Origin: Caecibacteroides pullorum
Lineage (GTDB): Bacteria > Bacteroidota > Bacteroidia > Bacteroidales > Bacteroidaceae
DNA length: 45,921 nucleotides
NCBI RefSeq assembly: GCF_019239235.1
Contig: NZ_JAAZTS010000024.1
Location: forward strand, 1-45,921
Direction: 5' to 3'
Shown here: in pieces, positions 9,467 through 22,853 of the stretch
Layout: each line of letters begins with the position of its first letter
Numbering within the stretch: the stretch's first letter is position 1
The notes under the pieces: model-generated
Told to the model about the DNA's origin: nothing
What the model saw: only the letters and a program-made list of their open reading frames with translations
The model's database searches: none
Program-made: the position numbers and the translations under genes

Positions 9467-10324
9467 ATGAAACTGGCGATAAGAATAAAACAAAGAAACA
9501 GATTGATAGGATTATTAGTGGCAGGAATCGTATGCCTGTTCACCACACTCCCCCTAAATGCACAATGCCCGGCAGAAAACAAAGCCTTCAAATCGGGTGA
9601 ACATGTGATGTACGACCTTTATTTCAATTGGAAGTTCATCTGGGTCAAAGCCGGCATAGCCAGCCTGACGACCAATGCGACTACCTATCAACAGAAGCCA
9701 GCTTTCCGCTTCAACCTTCTGTCAGTCAGTAGCAAACGGGTAGATTTCTTTTTCAAGATGCGTGACACACTGACTTGTTATGTCAGCGACCGCCTTGAGC
9801 CTCTATATTTCCGCAAAGGAGCTGAAGAAGGCAAACGCTATACGGTAGACGAAGCCTGGTTCAGTTACAAAGACGGCGTATCGCATGTCAGACAAAGCCG
9901 CTCATGGCTGGGCGGACGTGTCGACACCATGTCTTATAGCGACAGCCGTTGCATTTTTGACATGCTGAGTATATTGGCACAGGCACGTTCCTACGACCCT
10001 AAAGATTATAAAATAGGCCAAAAGATACGTTTTCCCATGGCAACAGGCCGAAAGGTAGAGGAACAGACATTGATTTATCGTGGGAAAGAAAACATCACAG
10101 CCAATAACGACACAACGTACCGCTGTTTGGTATTCTCATTTGTAGAATATGTAAAAGACGGCAATAAGGAAAAAGAGAAGGAAGTAATCACGTTCTTTGT
10201 TTCAGACGACAAGAACCACCTGCCAATCCGTCTCGACCTGTATCTCAACTTCGGATCGGCCAAAGCTTTCCTAACCAGCGTACGTGGCAACCGCTATCCG
10301 TTGACATGTATTGTTGAGGATTAA
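9467..10324 (+). CDS. DUF3108 family exported protein
   Basis: This 285-aa protein begins with a charged N-terminus, a hydrophobic stretch (about residues 13-28) and a likely signal-peptidase site at LNAQC, so it is probably periplasmic. The rest fits the DUF3108 family: a predominantly beta protein with FKSGEHVMYDLYFNW near the N-terminus and FVSDDKNHLPIRLDLYL near the C-terminus, a pattern shared with lipoprotein- or lipid-binding beta-barrel-like folds. Function is unknown. It lies directly downstream of the Ig-like lipoprotein gene and converges on the thioesterase gene with only 19 bp between the stops. Confidence 0.78.
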   Translation: MKLAIRIKQRNRLIGLLVAGIVCLFTTLPLNAQCPAENKAFKSGEHVMYDLYFNWKFIWVKAGIASLTTNATTYQQKPAFRFNLLSVSSKRVDFFFKMRDTLTCYVSDRLEPLYFRKGAEEGKRYTVDEAWFSYKDGVSHVRQSRSWLGGRVDTMSYSDSRCIFDMLSILAQARSYDPKDYKIGQKIRFPMATGRKVEEQTLIYRGKENITANNDTTYRCLVFSFVEYVKDGNKEKEKEVITFFVSDDKNHLPIRLDLYLNFGSAKAFLTSVRGNRYPLTCIVED

Positions 10325-10343
10325 CCATCCCTCGCTTCACGAA

Positions 10344-10748
10344 TCACAACTGGAAAGGAAGCGGGTCAGATTTACGAAACACACTCGACTCAAACGTGGC
10401 AACCAATTCACCACGCTGGTTTGTGATGTCTATCTGATAACATCCTGTACTACGGCCGGTATAGCGTTCACGAGCCTCGGCATAAAGAATGTCTCCTGTA
10501 GTACTGGCACGTAAGAAATTGATATTAGAGGAAAGCGAAAAAGCCAATGTACCATGCGAATTGGCGGCAGCTGCCAAAGCCAGATCGGCCAAAGTAAAAA
10601 GTACTCCCCCTTGCGTACGTCCACCCGCATTGAGATGCTCATCCGTTATTTTCAATTGTGCTCTACTATATCCTTTTTTCACTTCAGTCAGTTCGATGCC
10701 TACATTATCAGCAAAACGGTCGTTCTTGAAAAATTCTTGTGGTGTCAT
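10344..10748 (-). CDS. Hotdog-fold thioesterase, PaaI family
   Basis: This 134-aa protein fits the PaaI acyl-CoA thioesterase family: the core LNAGGRTQGGVLFTLADLA aligns with the PaaI segment LNGHGTCHGGQLFALADTA. The Asp of LAD, the usual catalytic residue, is kept, and the preceding Asn too, but the HGG histidine is Gln and the Thr after Asp is Leu. PaaI hydrolyses phenylacetyl-CoA and related thioesters; with these changes the substrate is uncertain. It is a monocistronic gene facing the DUF3108 gene, with its own -7 box about 90 bp upstream. Confidence 0.82.
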   Translation of the reverse strand: MTPQEFFKNDRFADNVGIELTEVKKGYSRAQLKITDEHLNAGGRTQGGVLFTLADLALAAAANSHGTLAFSLSSNINFLRASTTGDILYAEARERYTGRSTGCYQIDITNQRGELVATFESSVFRKSDPLPFQL

Positions 10749-10835
10749 TTTGGTAACTTCTAATCAATGAAACGTTTTTACTCTTTTTCAAAGCTTACTT
10801 TATGTGAACTCTTATAAAAAATGAGGTTTCGCCTA

Positions 10836-10843
10836 CAAATGTA
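10836..10843 (-). promoter_or_regulatory. -7 box for the thioesterase gene
   Basis: The minus-strand sequence TACATTTG matches TAnnTTTG, 88 bp upstream of the ATG. No -33 match. Confidence 0.4.
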
Positions 10844-10898
10844 ACAATTTTACTCTTTAACTGTATGATTTAGGTACCTATATATGACAAGAAGGACG

Positions 10899-10906
10899 TA
10901 CCTTTG
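10899..10906 (+). promoter_or_regulatory. -7 box for the GH88/sulfatase genes
   Basis: TACCTTTG matches TAnnTTTG, 48 bp upstream of the GH88 ATG. No good -33 box is visible. Confidence 0.5.
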
Positions 10907-10954
10907 CCAATGTCAATGGTATAAACTTATATTTTTAAATTATAATCCTTTGTT

Positions 10955-12157
10955 ATGAAAACAACACTGACGACCTTGGGAGTATCTCTCCTGATCTTCG
11001 TAAGTTGCGCCGGCCAGAAAAAAGCGGAAAGCAACTTCATCCAAGACAACATCGATAATGCGGTGGCACAACACACATTGCAGACAGACATTATCGAAAA
11101 ATCTGGTAAGATATTGAACCCCCGTACCATCGAAAAAGACGGCAGTATTCACTACGTACCCATCGACGACTGGTGTTCAGGTTTCTTTCCTGGAAACATG
11201 TGGCTGACCTACGAACTGACAGGTGACCAGAAATGGGAAAAACTGGCAAAGAAGTATACAGAAGATTTGGATTCTGTAAAGCACCTGAAATGGCATCACG
11301 ACGTAGGTTTCATGATCGGTTGCAGCTACTTGAACGGCTACAGACTGGCAGGAAAGACTGAATACAAAGATGTAATCGTAGAAGCTGCCAAATCGTTGTC
11401 TACCCGTTTCCGTCCAGGAGCAGGCGTCATCCAATCATGGGATGCCGACAAAGGATGGCAAGGTACACGTGGCTGGAAATGTCCCGTCATTATCGACAAC
11501 ATGATGAACCTGGAACTGTTGTTCGAAGCTACACGTCTGTCGGGCGACTCTACATTCTATAATATCGCCGTAAAGCATGCAGACACTACACTGGCCAACC
11601 ATTTCCGTGCTGACAACAGCTGTTACCATGTGGTTGACTACGATCCCGAAACCGGCGAAGTACGCAGCAAACAAACAGCCCAAGGCTATGCCGACGAATC
11701 AGCATGGGCACGCGGACAAGCATGGGCTTTGTACGGATATACGACTTGTTACCGCTATACACACGATAAGAAGTACCTGGATCAGGCAGAGAAAGTATAT
11801 AACTTTATCTTCAACAACAAGAATCTGCCTGCCGACCTCGTACCCTACTGGGACTACGATGCACCCAACATTCCGAACGAACCGCGCGACGCTTCTTCGG
11901 CAGCCTGCACTGCTTCAGCTTTGTACGAGTTGAGTACGTATGTCCCTGACAAGAATTATAAGGAAACAGCCGACCGTATCATGGAAAGCCTTGCTTCTCC
12001 AGCCTATCGTGCTGAAGTAGGGACAAACGGCAACTTTATCCTGATGCATTCCGTAGGCAGTATTCCTCACGGAGCAGAAATCGATGTTCCGCTGAACTAT
12101 GCCGACTATTATTTCCTGGAAGGTTTGATGCGTAAACGCGACCTGGAGAAGAAATAA
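10955..12157 (+). CDS. GH88 unsaturated glucuronyl hydrolase lipoprotein
   Basis: The enzyme removes the 4,5-unsaturated uronic acid from oligosaccharides that polysaccharide lyases produce from chondroitin, hyaluronan or heparin. The 400-aa length and the alpha/alpha-barrel motifs fit GH88: D116 in WHHDVGFM and D181 in VIIDNMMNLELL match the two catalytic Asp of the Bacillus enzyme; later come DESAWARGQAW and DASSAA. The signal ends in LIFVSC (Cys18), so it is a lipoprotein, probably facing the periplasm. It is followed after 110 bp by a sulfatase gene and is near a PL8 lyase, giving a coherent glycosaminoglycan pathway. From memory, B. thetaiotaomicron has a similar GH88-sulfatase pair (BT3348-BT3349). 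Confidence 0.92.
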   Translation: MKTTLTTLGVSLLIFVSCAGQKKAESNFIQDNIDNAVAQHTLQTDIIEKSGKILNPRTIEKDGSIHYVPIDDWCSGFFPGNMWLTYELTGDQKWEKLAKKYTEDLDSVKHLKWHHDVGFMIGCSYLNGYRLAGKTEYKDVIVEAAKSLSTRFRPGAGVIQSWDADKGWQGTRGWKCPVIIDNMMNLELLFEATRLSGDSTFYNIAVKHADTTLANHFRADNSCYHVVDYDPETGEVRSKQTAQGYADESAWARGQAWALYGYTTCYRYTHDKKYLDQAEKVYNFIFNNKNLPADLVPYWDYDAPNIPNEPRDASSAACTASALYELSTYVPDKNYKETADRIMESLASPAYRAEVGTNGNFILMHSVGSIPHGAEIDVPLNYADYYFLEGLMRKRDLEKK

Positions 12158-12180
12158 ACAAGTAAGAACAGACAAGCTAA

Positions 12181-12234
12181 GGGCTACAAATTGCAAGAAG
12201 ACACCCAAAAGCTGTTATTTGCAACTTGTAGCCC
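12181..12234 (+). other. Strong hairpin between GH88 and sulfatase genes
   Basis: GGGCTACAAATTGCAA (12181-12196) pairs with TTGCAACTTGTAGCCC (12219-12234), 15 of 16 bases, around a 22-nt loop. No U-tract follows, so partial termination or mRNA processing between the two genes is likelier than full termination. Confidence 0.6.
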
Positions 12235-12267
12235 GCTGTTTATCCACACATCTAAATATAAACAACC

Positions 12268-13812
12268 ATGAAACATTCTTTGAACCTCATAATGGGAGGA
12301 ATGGGCCTCCTGGCTCTAGCAGGTTGCAAAAGCCAACCAAATGAACAGCCTCAACAGCCCAATGTCATCTATGTATTCCCTGATCAGTACCGTAATCAGG
12401 CCATGGGTTTTTGGGGGCAGGAAGGCTTCCGTGAGCATGTCAATTTCCGCAACGATCCTGTACATACACCTAATTTGGACCGTTTTGCCCGCGAATCAGT
12501 CGTGTTGACTTCGGCCCAAAGCAACTGCCCGTTGAGCAGTCCACACCGTGGCATTCTGCTGACAGGCATGTATCCCAACAAGAGCGGTGTACCCCTGAAC
12601 TGCAACGCCAATCGCCCCATCAGTTCGCTGCGTGAAGATGCCGAATGCATCAGCGATGTCTTCAGCAAAGCGGGTTATGATTGTGCCTATTTCGGCAAGC
12701 TGCATGTCGATTTCCCTACTCCCAATGATCCAAACAACCCTGGACATTACGTAGAAGAACAAATACCAGCCTGGGATGCTTACACCCCGAAAGAACGCCG
12801 ACACGGCTTTAACTACTGGTACTCTTACGGTACCTACGACGTACATAAGAATCCTCATTACTGGGATACGGAAGGCCATCGCCATGAACCCAAGGAATGG
12901 TCTCCCTTGCATGAAGCCAAGCAGGTGGTCAGCTACCTGAAAAACGAAGGCAACGTGCGCGATACACAGAAACCATTCTTCATCATGGTGGGCATGAACC
13001 CGCCTCACAGTCCCTACCGCTCACTGGACGACTGTATGGAGGAGGATTTCAACCTCTACAAAGACATACCGCTGGACAGCCTGCTTATCCGCCCCAATGC
13101 TGATTCCAAAATGAAAAAAGCCGCCAGTACTCCATATTACTTCGCCTCGGTAACAGGCGTAGATCGTGCTTTCGGCCAAATACTCGATGCTTTGAAAGAG
13201 TTAGGGCTGGACAAGAACACCATCGTCGTCTTCTCGTCCGATCATGGTGAAACCATGTGCAGCCAAGGAACAGACGATCCGAAGAACTCCCCTTACGCCG
13301 AGTCGATGAATGTTCCCTTCCTCGTCCGCTATCCAGGCAAACTGACACCACGCGTAGACAACCTGATGTTGTCATCTCCAGACATTATGCCTACATTGCT
13401 AGGACTGGCCGGGCTTTCCGACTCCATCCCCACCGAAGTACAGGGCCGTAACTATGCTCCGCTTTTCTTCGATGAAAAGGCCGAAATTGTTCGTCCGACA
13501 GGAGCACTCTACATCCAAAACATGGACGGTGAAAAAGATACAGACGGCAAAGTAAGAACATACTTCCCCTCAGCCCGCGGCTTTAAATCGCCCAAATATA
13601 CCCTGGCTCTCTACATAGACCGCAAAGAGCACAAGCTGGTTAAGAGCCTGCTTTTCGACGACGAAAAAGATCCCTATCAGCTGAATAATCTCCCGCTGGA
13701 AGAATATCCAGAAGTAGTAAAGGAACTTTGTGCCGAGATGGGTAAAGTACTGAAAGATATAGATGATCCTTGGTATCAGAAGGGAATCTTAAAAGATATG
13801 ATACCTTATTAA
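12268..13812 (+). CDS. Ser-type sulfatase (S1 family), likely glycosaminoglycan-active
   Basis: This 514-aa lipoprotein (lipobox LALAGC, Cys20) is a formylglycine sulfatase. The motif S90-S-P-H-R94 fits [S/C]-x-P-x-R, with Ser90 as the residue converted to formylglycine, which requires the radical-SAM enzyme anSME (not in the window). Metal-site segments are YVFPDQYR near residue 35 and SSDHGE in the C-terminal half. It sits directly downstream of GH88, so it most likely desulfates chondroitin/dermatan oligosaccharides; the sulfate position it attacks cannot be read from the sequence. A strong terminator follows at 14018-14084. Confidence 0.92.
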   Translation: MKHSLNLIMGGMGLLALAGCKSQPNEQPQQPNVIYVFPDQYRNQAMGFWGQEGFREHVNFRNDPVHTPNLDRFARESVVLTSAQSNCPLSSPHRGILLTGMYPNKSGVPLNCNANRPISSLREDAECISDVFSKAGYDCAYFGKLHVDFPTPNDPNNPGHYVEEQIPAWDAYTPKERRHGFNYWYSYGTYDVHKNPHYWDTEGHRHEPKEWSPLHEAKQVVSYLKNEGNVRDTQKPFFIMVGMNPPHSPYRSLDDCMEEDFNLYKDIPLDSLLIRPNADSKMKKAASTPYYFASVTGVDRAFGQILDALKELGLDKNTIVVFSSDHGETMCSQGTDDPKNSPYAESMNVPFLVRYPGKLTPRVDNLMLSSPDIMPTLLGLAGLSDSIPTEVQGRNYAPLFFDEKAEIVRPTGALYIQNMDGEKDTDGKVRTYFPSARGFKSPKYTLALYIDRKEHKLVKSLLFDDEKDPYQLNNLPLEEYPEVVKELCAEMGKVLKDIDDPWYQKGILKDMIPY

Positions 13813-13832
13813 AAGACTCGTTTGCATCTATT

Positions 13833-13971
13833 TTGACAAAAATGTATCATTGCATCCTAACACTGCACTTTGTGACCCTCTAACACAGTGCTTTATGACG
13901 GTCTGACACAGTGCTTCATTACAACCCCAGAAAGCACTGCATTAAACAGTCAGCAAGTACTGTATCAAAGC
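13833..13971. repeat. Degenerate 23-bp tandem repeat array
   Basis: About six degenerate copies of a 23-bp unit fill the gap between the convergent sulfatase and GH2 genes. The best copies are 13857-13879, 13880-13902 and 13903-13925, with core CTGACACAGTGCTTCATTAC; 13926-13948 and 13949-13971 are weaker, and an extra diverged copy precedes at about 13833. Half-sites appear in both directions (CAGTGCTT and AAGCACTG), so the array can form hairpins. The unit is not a multiple of three and no gene is present. Confidence 0.7.
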
Positions 13972-14017
13972 GCCAGAATGTAAACCCTAAACCCCTGCCA
14001 ATACAGGGTACATATAC

Positions 14018-14084
14018 CATTCAGGCACGGACTGCACAACTAACCGATAAGTACTTGTGCATATCCGTGCCTGAATGTTTTTTT
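14018..14084 (+). terminator. Rho-independent terminator after the sulfatase gene
   Basis: CATTCAGGCACGGA (14018-14031) pairs perfectly with TCCGTGCCTGAATG (14064-14077), with a second stem TGCACAA/TTGTGCA inside, followed by seven T. It ends the GH88-sulfatase transcript before the convergent GH2 stop at 14091. Confidence 0.88.
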
Positions 14085-14090
14085 ATGTCC

Positions 14091-17699
<3,609 letters not shown>

Positions 17700-17721
17700 T
17701 TATTTACTATATTATTATCAA

Positions 17722-19539
17722 TCAATTTAAGGATACGCCCATTTCTTCCATCTCTACCACAGCTGCCGAAGCATCGGGTGTGGTAGCATCAAGCTTGATG
17801 AAACGGGCCTTCTGAGACTGGGCAAACTTGACGGTCTGCGGCAACGGATTGTGCATGATGTTGCTGAACTCACCGCTGGCAGGCACTTTGGTCCATTCTT
17901 TTCCGTCCAGGCTGACATAGAATGTATAGCGGTAGGCCATGGTCGGCTTGGCCTGCTCGTTGAGGGGAGCATAGGTAAAGCCTTTCAAGCTCACTTCCTT
18001 ACCCAGGTCAATGACAAGTGGCTGGGCAGAAACTTTCTTCCAGGAGTCGCGGGGCAGGTCGTTCCACTTGGAGGCCGCCTGCTGTTCTTCTACATCGGGA
18101 GCATAGTAGGCAGCCACGTTGCTGATGTGTGCCTCAAGACGGGCGCTTCCAATGGTTATCCGCAAGGCCTCGGCCTCTACCATGGGGAAACGGAGCATGC
18201 GCTTGTAGCCTACCGTCGTACCTTCGCCCAACAGTTGCCACTGCCCTTCTACACGGGCCTCCACACGGAAGCTCTCCACACGCTGTCCGCGGGCAATGTC
18301 TTCCTGCAGAAGTACCACATTGATTTTTGACGAGGGCTTCAGCTCATATTCCCGCTGGTCGCCCGAGGCGGCATCCCACATTTTCTGTCCCTTCTTGACG
18401 CGATTGTCGGCAAACACCTGCTGACGATAGGCCGCAAACTCCTTCAGACGGGCCACGTCGGCTTCATGAATACGACCGCGACGGTCAGGCGGAATGTTCA
18501 GCAGCAACACGGAGTTATAACCAACCGACTGGAAATAGATATCGGCCAGGTGCTTCAGGCTCTTCACCTTACCGTTCTCGTTCTCATGCCAGAACCACCC
18601 CGGACGGATGGACACATCGACTTCCGAAGGATACCAGAACAGCTCGGTCGCATTCTTCAGCATCTCGCGGCTTCCCAAATCCTGCGACTTGTTATCGATA
18701 CCCAACCGCTGCTTGCTTTCCGCCGAACGGGCATAGATACCCGGAGCCAGCACGGTGGCACTCCACTCCGTCTCACGCCCGAGACCACGTTCGTTACCCA
18801 CCCAGCGGACGTCATCGCCCATGATGGCCATCACAGCCTTGGGTTGCAGGCGCTGGATGGTCTTGTAGAAGGCATCCCAATCGTAAACCTGCTTCTTGCC
18901 ATTGGGCCCTTCGCCGTTGGCACCGTCGAACCACACTTCGTGCACTTCGCCATAGTTGGTCAACAGCTCAGTGAGCTGTTCGATAAAGAATTCGTTGTAG
19001 CGGGGAGAGTCACCGTAACATTCGGCGTTACGGTCCCAGGGAGAGAGATACACACCAAACTTCATGTCATACTTCGTACAGGCATCGCGCAGTTCCTTCA
19101 CCACGTCACCCTTTCCGTCCTTCCAGGGAGAAGAAGCAACCGAATGTTTTGTGGTCTTGGTAGGCCACAGGCAAAAACCGTCGTGATGTTTGGCCGTCAG
19201 CAATACCATCTTGAAACCGGCTTCCTTCAACTCGCGAACCCATTGTTTGGCATCCAGATCGGTGGGATTGAACAAGGCAGGATCTTCTTTACCATCGCCC
19301 CACTCTCTGTCGGTAAAGGTATTGATACCAAAATGCAAAAAGGCTGTCAGTTCCATCTGCTGCCATTCCAACTGCTGGGGAGAAGGAACCAAACGGGCAG
19401 ACATCGATACTTTTTGCTCCAACGTCGCATGTTTAGGGAATTGTACATGTTTTACAAAAACCTCTGTTTCTTGCTGGGCTTGCCCACGCAAAGGCAACAT
19501 GCCCAACAGACACATTACAAGAAATGATTTTAATTTCAT
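17722..19539 (-). CDS. GH29 alpha-L-fucosidase with C-terminal F5/8-type (CBM32-like) domain
   Basis: This 605-aa enzyme releases alpha-linked fucose. It starts with a signal peptide (MKLKSFLVMC to GQAQ). The catalytic barrel covers about 50-370: KHHDGFCLWP near 118, FGVYLSPWDRN near 161, and the nucleophile D205 in VWFDGANGEG. The C-terminal part (about 480-600) is a discoidin-like carbohydrate-binding module. I chose ATG 19539; upstream ATGs would sit on the promoter start. It has its own promoter overlapping the terminator of the PL8 gene, and GH2 follows by 31 bp. Confidence 0.92.
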   Translation of the reverse strand: MKLKSFLVMCLLGMLPLRGQAQQETEVFVKHVQFPKHATLEQKVSMSARLVPSPQQLEWQQMELTAFLHFGINTFTDREWGDGKEDPALFNPTDLDAKQWVRELKEAGFKMVLLTAKHHDGFCLWPTKTTKHSVASSPWKDGKGDVVKELRDACTKYDMKFGVYLSPWDRNAECYGDSPRYNEFFIEQLTELLTNYGEVHEVWFDGANGEGPNGKKQVYDWDAFYKTIQRLQPKAVMAIMGDDVRWVGNERGLGRETEWSATVLAPGIYARSAESKQRLGIDNKSQDLGSREMLKNATELFWYPSEVDVSIRPGWFWHENENGKVKSLKHLADIYFQSVGYNSVLLLNIPPDRRGRIHEADVARLKEFAAYRQQVFADNRVKKGQKMWDAASGDQREYELKPSSKINVVLLQEDIARGQRVESFRVEARVEGQWQLLGEGTTVGYKRMLRFPMVEAEALRITIGSARLEAHISNVAAYYAPDVEEQQAASKWNDLPRDSWKKVSAQPLVIDLGKEVSLKGFTYAPLNEQAKPTMAYRYTFYVSLDGKEWTKVPASGEFSNIMHNPLPQTVKFAQSQKARFIKLDATTPDASAAVVEMEEMGVSLN

Positions 19540-19565
19540 AAGATTAGGGTTGAACATTATTTCAA

Positions 19566-19597
19566 CAAATATAAGCAAAACCTGTAAGATTACCAAA
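19566..19597 (-). promoter_or_regulatory. Promoter of the GH29-GH2 genes, inside the PL8 terminator
   Basis: On the minus strand the -33 box TTTG (19597-19594) is separated by 20 bp from the -7 box TATATTTG (19573-19566). The -33 box lies in the loop of the terminator hairpin at 19577-19620, and the -7 box follows its U-tract. Confidence 0.7.
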
Positions 19598-19620
19598 CAA
19601 AAAGTAATCCTACAGGTTTT
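19577..19620 (-). terminator. Terminator after the PL8 lyase gene
   Basis: A 17-bp stem (19577-19593 with 19604-19620) has one G-U wobble in minus-strand RNA and a 10-nt loop, ending in UUUU. It lies 36 bp after the PL8 stop codon. Confidence 0.75.
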
Positions 19621-19656
19621 TAACTGTCAAAATCCATGTTTTTACTTACCCTAACT

Positions 19657-22600
19657 TTAATGTTTCAGTTCAACTCCAAAGCTGGCAGCATCCTTACAAG
19701 CAAAACGCAGCACTGTCTGCTTTTTATCTACTGAAACGACTTTGCAGAAAGGAGTCTCATCTACCTGCCAACACCCTTTTAAAATAACGGTCAACGGCAT
19801 CTCGGCACTTTTGTTGCTTTTCCACGGACGAGAATGGATACTACGTTCCTTACGTTTGCCTTGTTCGTCGAATGCCTCATCACTGGGACCGCTATAAAGA
19901 GCCAAATCGGGTTGAGCCACAGTAAGACGTACCTTCTTACCTTCCTGACGAACCATCACCAGACAAGAAGTATCGGTTGCTTGTACCAATCCATCTTTAG
20001 GTAGAGATTGCGATGTCTCAAAAAGAACATAGGATGTCAAAGTACCATCAGCCGTACATACAATGTGAGCATTACGGTCCTGTTGAAGCACCTTATAATC
20101 GGGTTTTCGGGCAAACCGTTTCAAAGTGGCAGCATCTGTACGAGGCAAGATAGCATATTCATAAGAAGCATCTTTCGGTGCCTTGCCGTGCTGCAGGGTA
20201 AGCGATACCCAGTTGCCTGTCGTAGGTTTCACACTGCGTTCACCCACAGTAGTCTGCGGGAAGTTTTTCTCAAATTTAGCCGATTTCATCGTCGCTTTCG
20301 ACAGATAATATCCTACGCCGTTAGGGTCAAGATAGCTTGTACCATTATCCTGATAGGCATCCCAATAAGTACGGAATTCAGGGGTAGTAGCAGCCAACTG
20401 GAATACAGTAGTTTCTGTCGGATAATCTGTATTTACATTCTCAATATCCGAGCCAAGACAGACAATAGTACCATTCAAGAAGTGATAGGACTTACGGGCA
20501 CGCAAAGAACCGTTATACTTGTCATGTTCGTGCAGTTTCATACCGAAATTACCGTTTTCACCGTTCTGTGAAAGTCCTCCAGCAAAGGCTTCGTCAGAAT
20601 AAAGCATCTCTTCCATACCCGAATAGATGTCCACATTCAACACGTTGGCACGCAATTGATCGAAAGGCAGATGAATGCTGGTAACACCTGGTATACGGTT
20701 CCAGTCGAAACCTGCTTCCTGCCAGCCGCTGGTAGTAAAAGTTACCATTTCATCGGGCTTTCCCGTCAGAATCTGAATACTGCCATGAGCCAGATAACGG
20801 CCGTAGAAATTGGCATCCAAATAGTGTTCGGCCGCCCAAAGGTAACGTGAATGACCACGCACTACTGCCGCCCAATTGTCGCGACGCTGCACACTTACAC
20901 AACCGTAGCCCAAAGCCAGGTTACCCTGTGGGTCTGCTTCAGGACGGAAGCCTTGCGCTTCCAGTTCCTGTTTCAATTGCAATTCTTTTTTATTTGACGT
21001 ACGGGGCAGGTAATCAGGGTCATTATCATTTACCCGACTGGTATACTCCATCAGGCGAAGGTAGGCAGCAGCCATGTCGGCATCGTAAGTCTGCTTGCCG
21101 TCAGGCGTACCCGAAAGGGCCATCATGGCATACTGCACGGGGATAAGTTGTCCTTTACCGTTAGGATGGCGGCCCGACATGGAGAGTGCCCATTGGCGGG
21201 TATTGCAATAGAACCGCATGGTAAGCAACACCTTCTTCACCGTTTCATGCGCCAGCTCAGACACACGGAACTGCGTACCACTCAACAAGTAAATCATGTT
21301 TGTGGCACCATCCAGCCCTCCTACAGCATAAGCCGGATAGTTGTTGCAATGATGGAAGCAGGCGCCATCACTCTTGAAGGAACCCATCAGGCCGTCAGCC
21401 GGACGACAACCATAGTCAAGCCAGCGGGAGAAGGAACGCAGATACTGTACCTTTTCAGGTGAATCTTCCATGATAAGAATACTGGCTATACGACCCTGTG
21501 TCTGGGTATTGAAAGAGTCTATGTCGATACCGTTCACCGTAGGCTTCGGATAGACTTCATTAGTGATAGCATACCAGCGCAACGTACGTTCGGCTTCAGC
21601 CAGTTTTCCTGCTTCACGCAGTACATCCTTCATCAAGAAATAGGCTACATAAAGACCACGCATGCTATAACCATAGTGGTGAATATTACCCCAACAACTG
21701 CCATAAGCCACACCTTGATCGGTAATGTGGTCGTACATGGCCAGGAATTTCTGTTGGAGTTCATCACGCAATGTGTCATCTTTAGCATTCAGATAGGCAG
21801 TGGCAATGCGCTTCATCAGGTTGAAATAATTGTTCATCTCCATGCCCAACTTGGTGAACATATCTTTGTCCCAACCGGGTATCATGCGCTCGTAGGCCTC
21901 GGCCTGACGTACCATGAAGATGGGCAGACCGCTCACCTTGCCGTTCTTATAGGTAATATGATAGAAGTCGTATGCCTTGCGAATGGCCTGCATTTCCTTG
22001 TCAGTCAGTTTGCCAGGCGTATAGAGCATGTCACGAAAACGGGCTTCCATCAGCCTCATATCCTCCTTCTGTTGTTCATTAAGAGGTGTCAAGGCTATTT
22101 CGGGCTTCCAAAGCGAATGCTCATAAATAACCAGCCAATGGTTCGTCGTGCCTTTATTCACGAAAGGTACCTGCACATCAGCTGTCTGCTGACGGGCATC
22201 CACTTTACTACCGGTAATAATATGGTCGAAGTAAAGTTTGCCTTTCATGTCGGGTGCTACGATGCGCAACTCATTCATGCCTTCCTCTGGTATACCCTGC
22301 ATATCGCGTTCATAACACACCCATGCAGCACGCCAACCTGTGAAGTTGATACCAAAGGGAAAGGAAGTACAGAGTTTGCCGTCTTTCAGAAATTCGAAAC
22401 GTATCTGCTTGTCCTGTGCCTGCTCGTTGTACACCCACACGATAAAGGCCGAAAGATAGAGATCTTTACCCGTAGGATCCTTCTTCTCAAACATCAGATC
22501 TTTTTTTACACTGAGTACAGCCCCCGGCTCATACTCCCAGCTAAGACTATGAAGCCCATCTTTGTAGTGTTCATCATTAATAGTCAATCGGGAAGTTGCA

Positions 22601-22743
22601 TCCGTCGTCATATAGGCAGGTACCTCACCATCTTCGAAAGAGAGCAAACGTTCGTTTTTCACTACCTGTGCTTCAGTCTGAGAGATCAAGAAGAACCCCA
22701 AAAGCGTAGCCGCTCCACGGGACCATTTGTTGAAATGCATCAT
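19657..22743 (-). CDS. PL8 family chondroitin sulfate (ABC) lyase
   Basis: This 1028-aa secreted lyase cleaves chondroitin/dermatan sulfate (and often hyaluronan) by beta-elimination, giving unsaturated disaccharides for GH88. After a signal peptide (1-25), an N-terminal carbohydrate-binding-like sandwich covers about 28-190, an alpha/alpha toroid 200-560, and a beta super-sandwich 570-1000. H465 and Y472 in [14 protein letters not shown] match the catalytic His501 and Tyr508 of the Proteus ABC lyase, and R525 in SMSGRHPNG matches its Arg560 region. Length fits ABC-type enzymes. It is transcribed alone, with a terminator after it; the gene before it on this strand is DUF2851. It is a good candidate to begin the pathway with GH88 and the sulfatase. 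Confidence 0.93.
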   Translation of the reverse strand: MMHFNKWSRGAATLLGFFLISQTEAQVVKNERLLSFEDGEVPAYMTTDATSRLTINDEHYKDGLHSLSWEYEPGAVLSVKKDLMFEKKDPTGKDLYLSAFIVWVYNEQAQDKQIRFEFLKDGKLCTSFPFGINFTGWRAAWVCYERDMQGIPEEGMNELRIVAPDMKGKLYFDHIITGSKVDARQQTADVQVPFVNKGTTNHWLVIYEHSLWKPEIALTPLNEQQKEDMRLMEARFRDMLYTPGKLTDKEMQAIRKAYDFYHITYKNGKVSGLPIFMVRQAEAYERMIPGWDKDMFTKLGMEMNNYFNLMKRIATAYLNAKDDTLRDELQQKFLAMYDHITDQGVAYGSCWGNIHHYGYSMRGLYVAYFLMKDVLREAGKLAEAERTLRWYAITNEVYPKPTVNGIDIDSFNTQTQGRIASILIMEDSPEKVQYLRSFSRWLDYGCRPADGLMGSFKSDGACFHHCNNYPAYAVGGLDGATNMIYLLSGTQFRVSELAHETVKKVLLTMRFYCNTRQWALSMSGRHPNGKGQLIPVQYAMMALSGTPDGKQTYDADMAAAYLRLMEYTSRVNDNDPDYLPRTSNKKELQLKQELEAQGFRPEADPQGNLALGYGCVSVQRRDNWAAVVRGHSRYLWAAEHYLDANFYGRYLAHGSIQILTGKPDEMVTFTTSGWQEAGFDWNRIPGVTSIHLPFDQLRANVLNVDIYSGMEEMLYSDEAFAGGLSQNGENGNFGMKLHEHDKYNGSLRARKSYHFLNGTIVCLGSDIENVNTDYPTETTVFQLAATTPEFRTYWDAYQDNGTSYLDPNGVGYYLSKATMKSAKFEKNFPQTTVGERSVKPTTGNWVSLTLQHGKAPKDASYEYAILPRTDAATLKRFARKPDYKVLQQDRNAHIVCTADGTLTSYVLFETSQSLPKDGLVQATDTSCLVMVRQEGKKVRLTVAQPDLALYSGPSDEAFDEQGKRKERSIHSRPWKSNKSAEMPLTVILKGCWQVDETPFCKVVSVDKKQTVLRFACKDAASFGVELKH

Positions 22744-22853
22744 ATTCTGTTAGTTTATTTAAGGTTGTTACAATGTCTTTCTTATTCGGTCACGAAGAAA
22801 CGACATTTCCAGCAGACCAACAGATAAAATCGTACAGAATAGATACAAAATAG

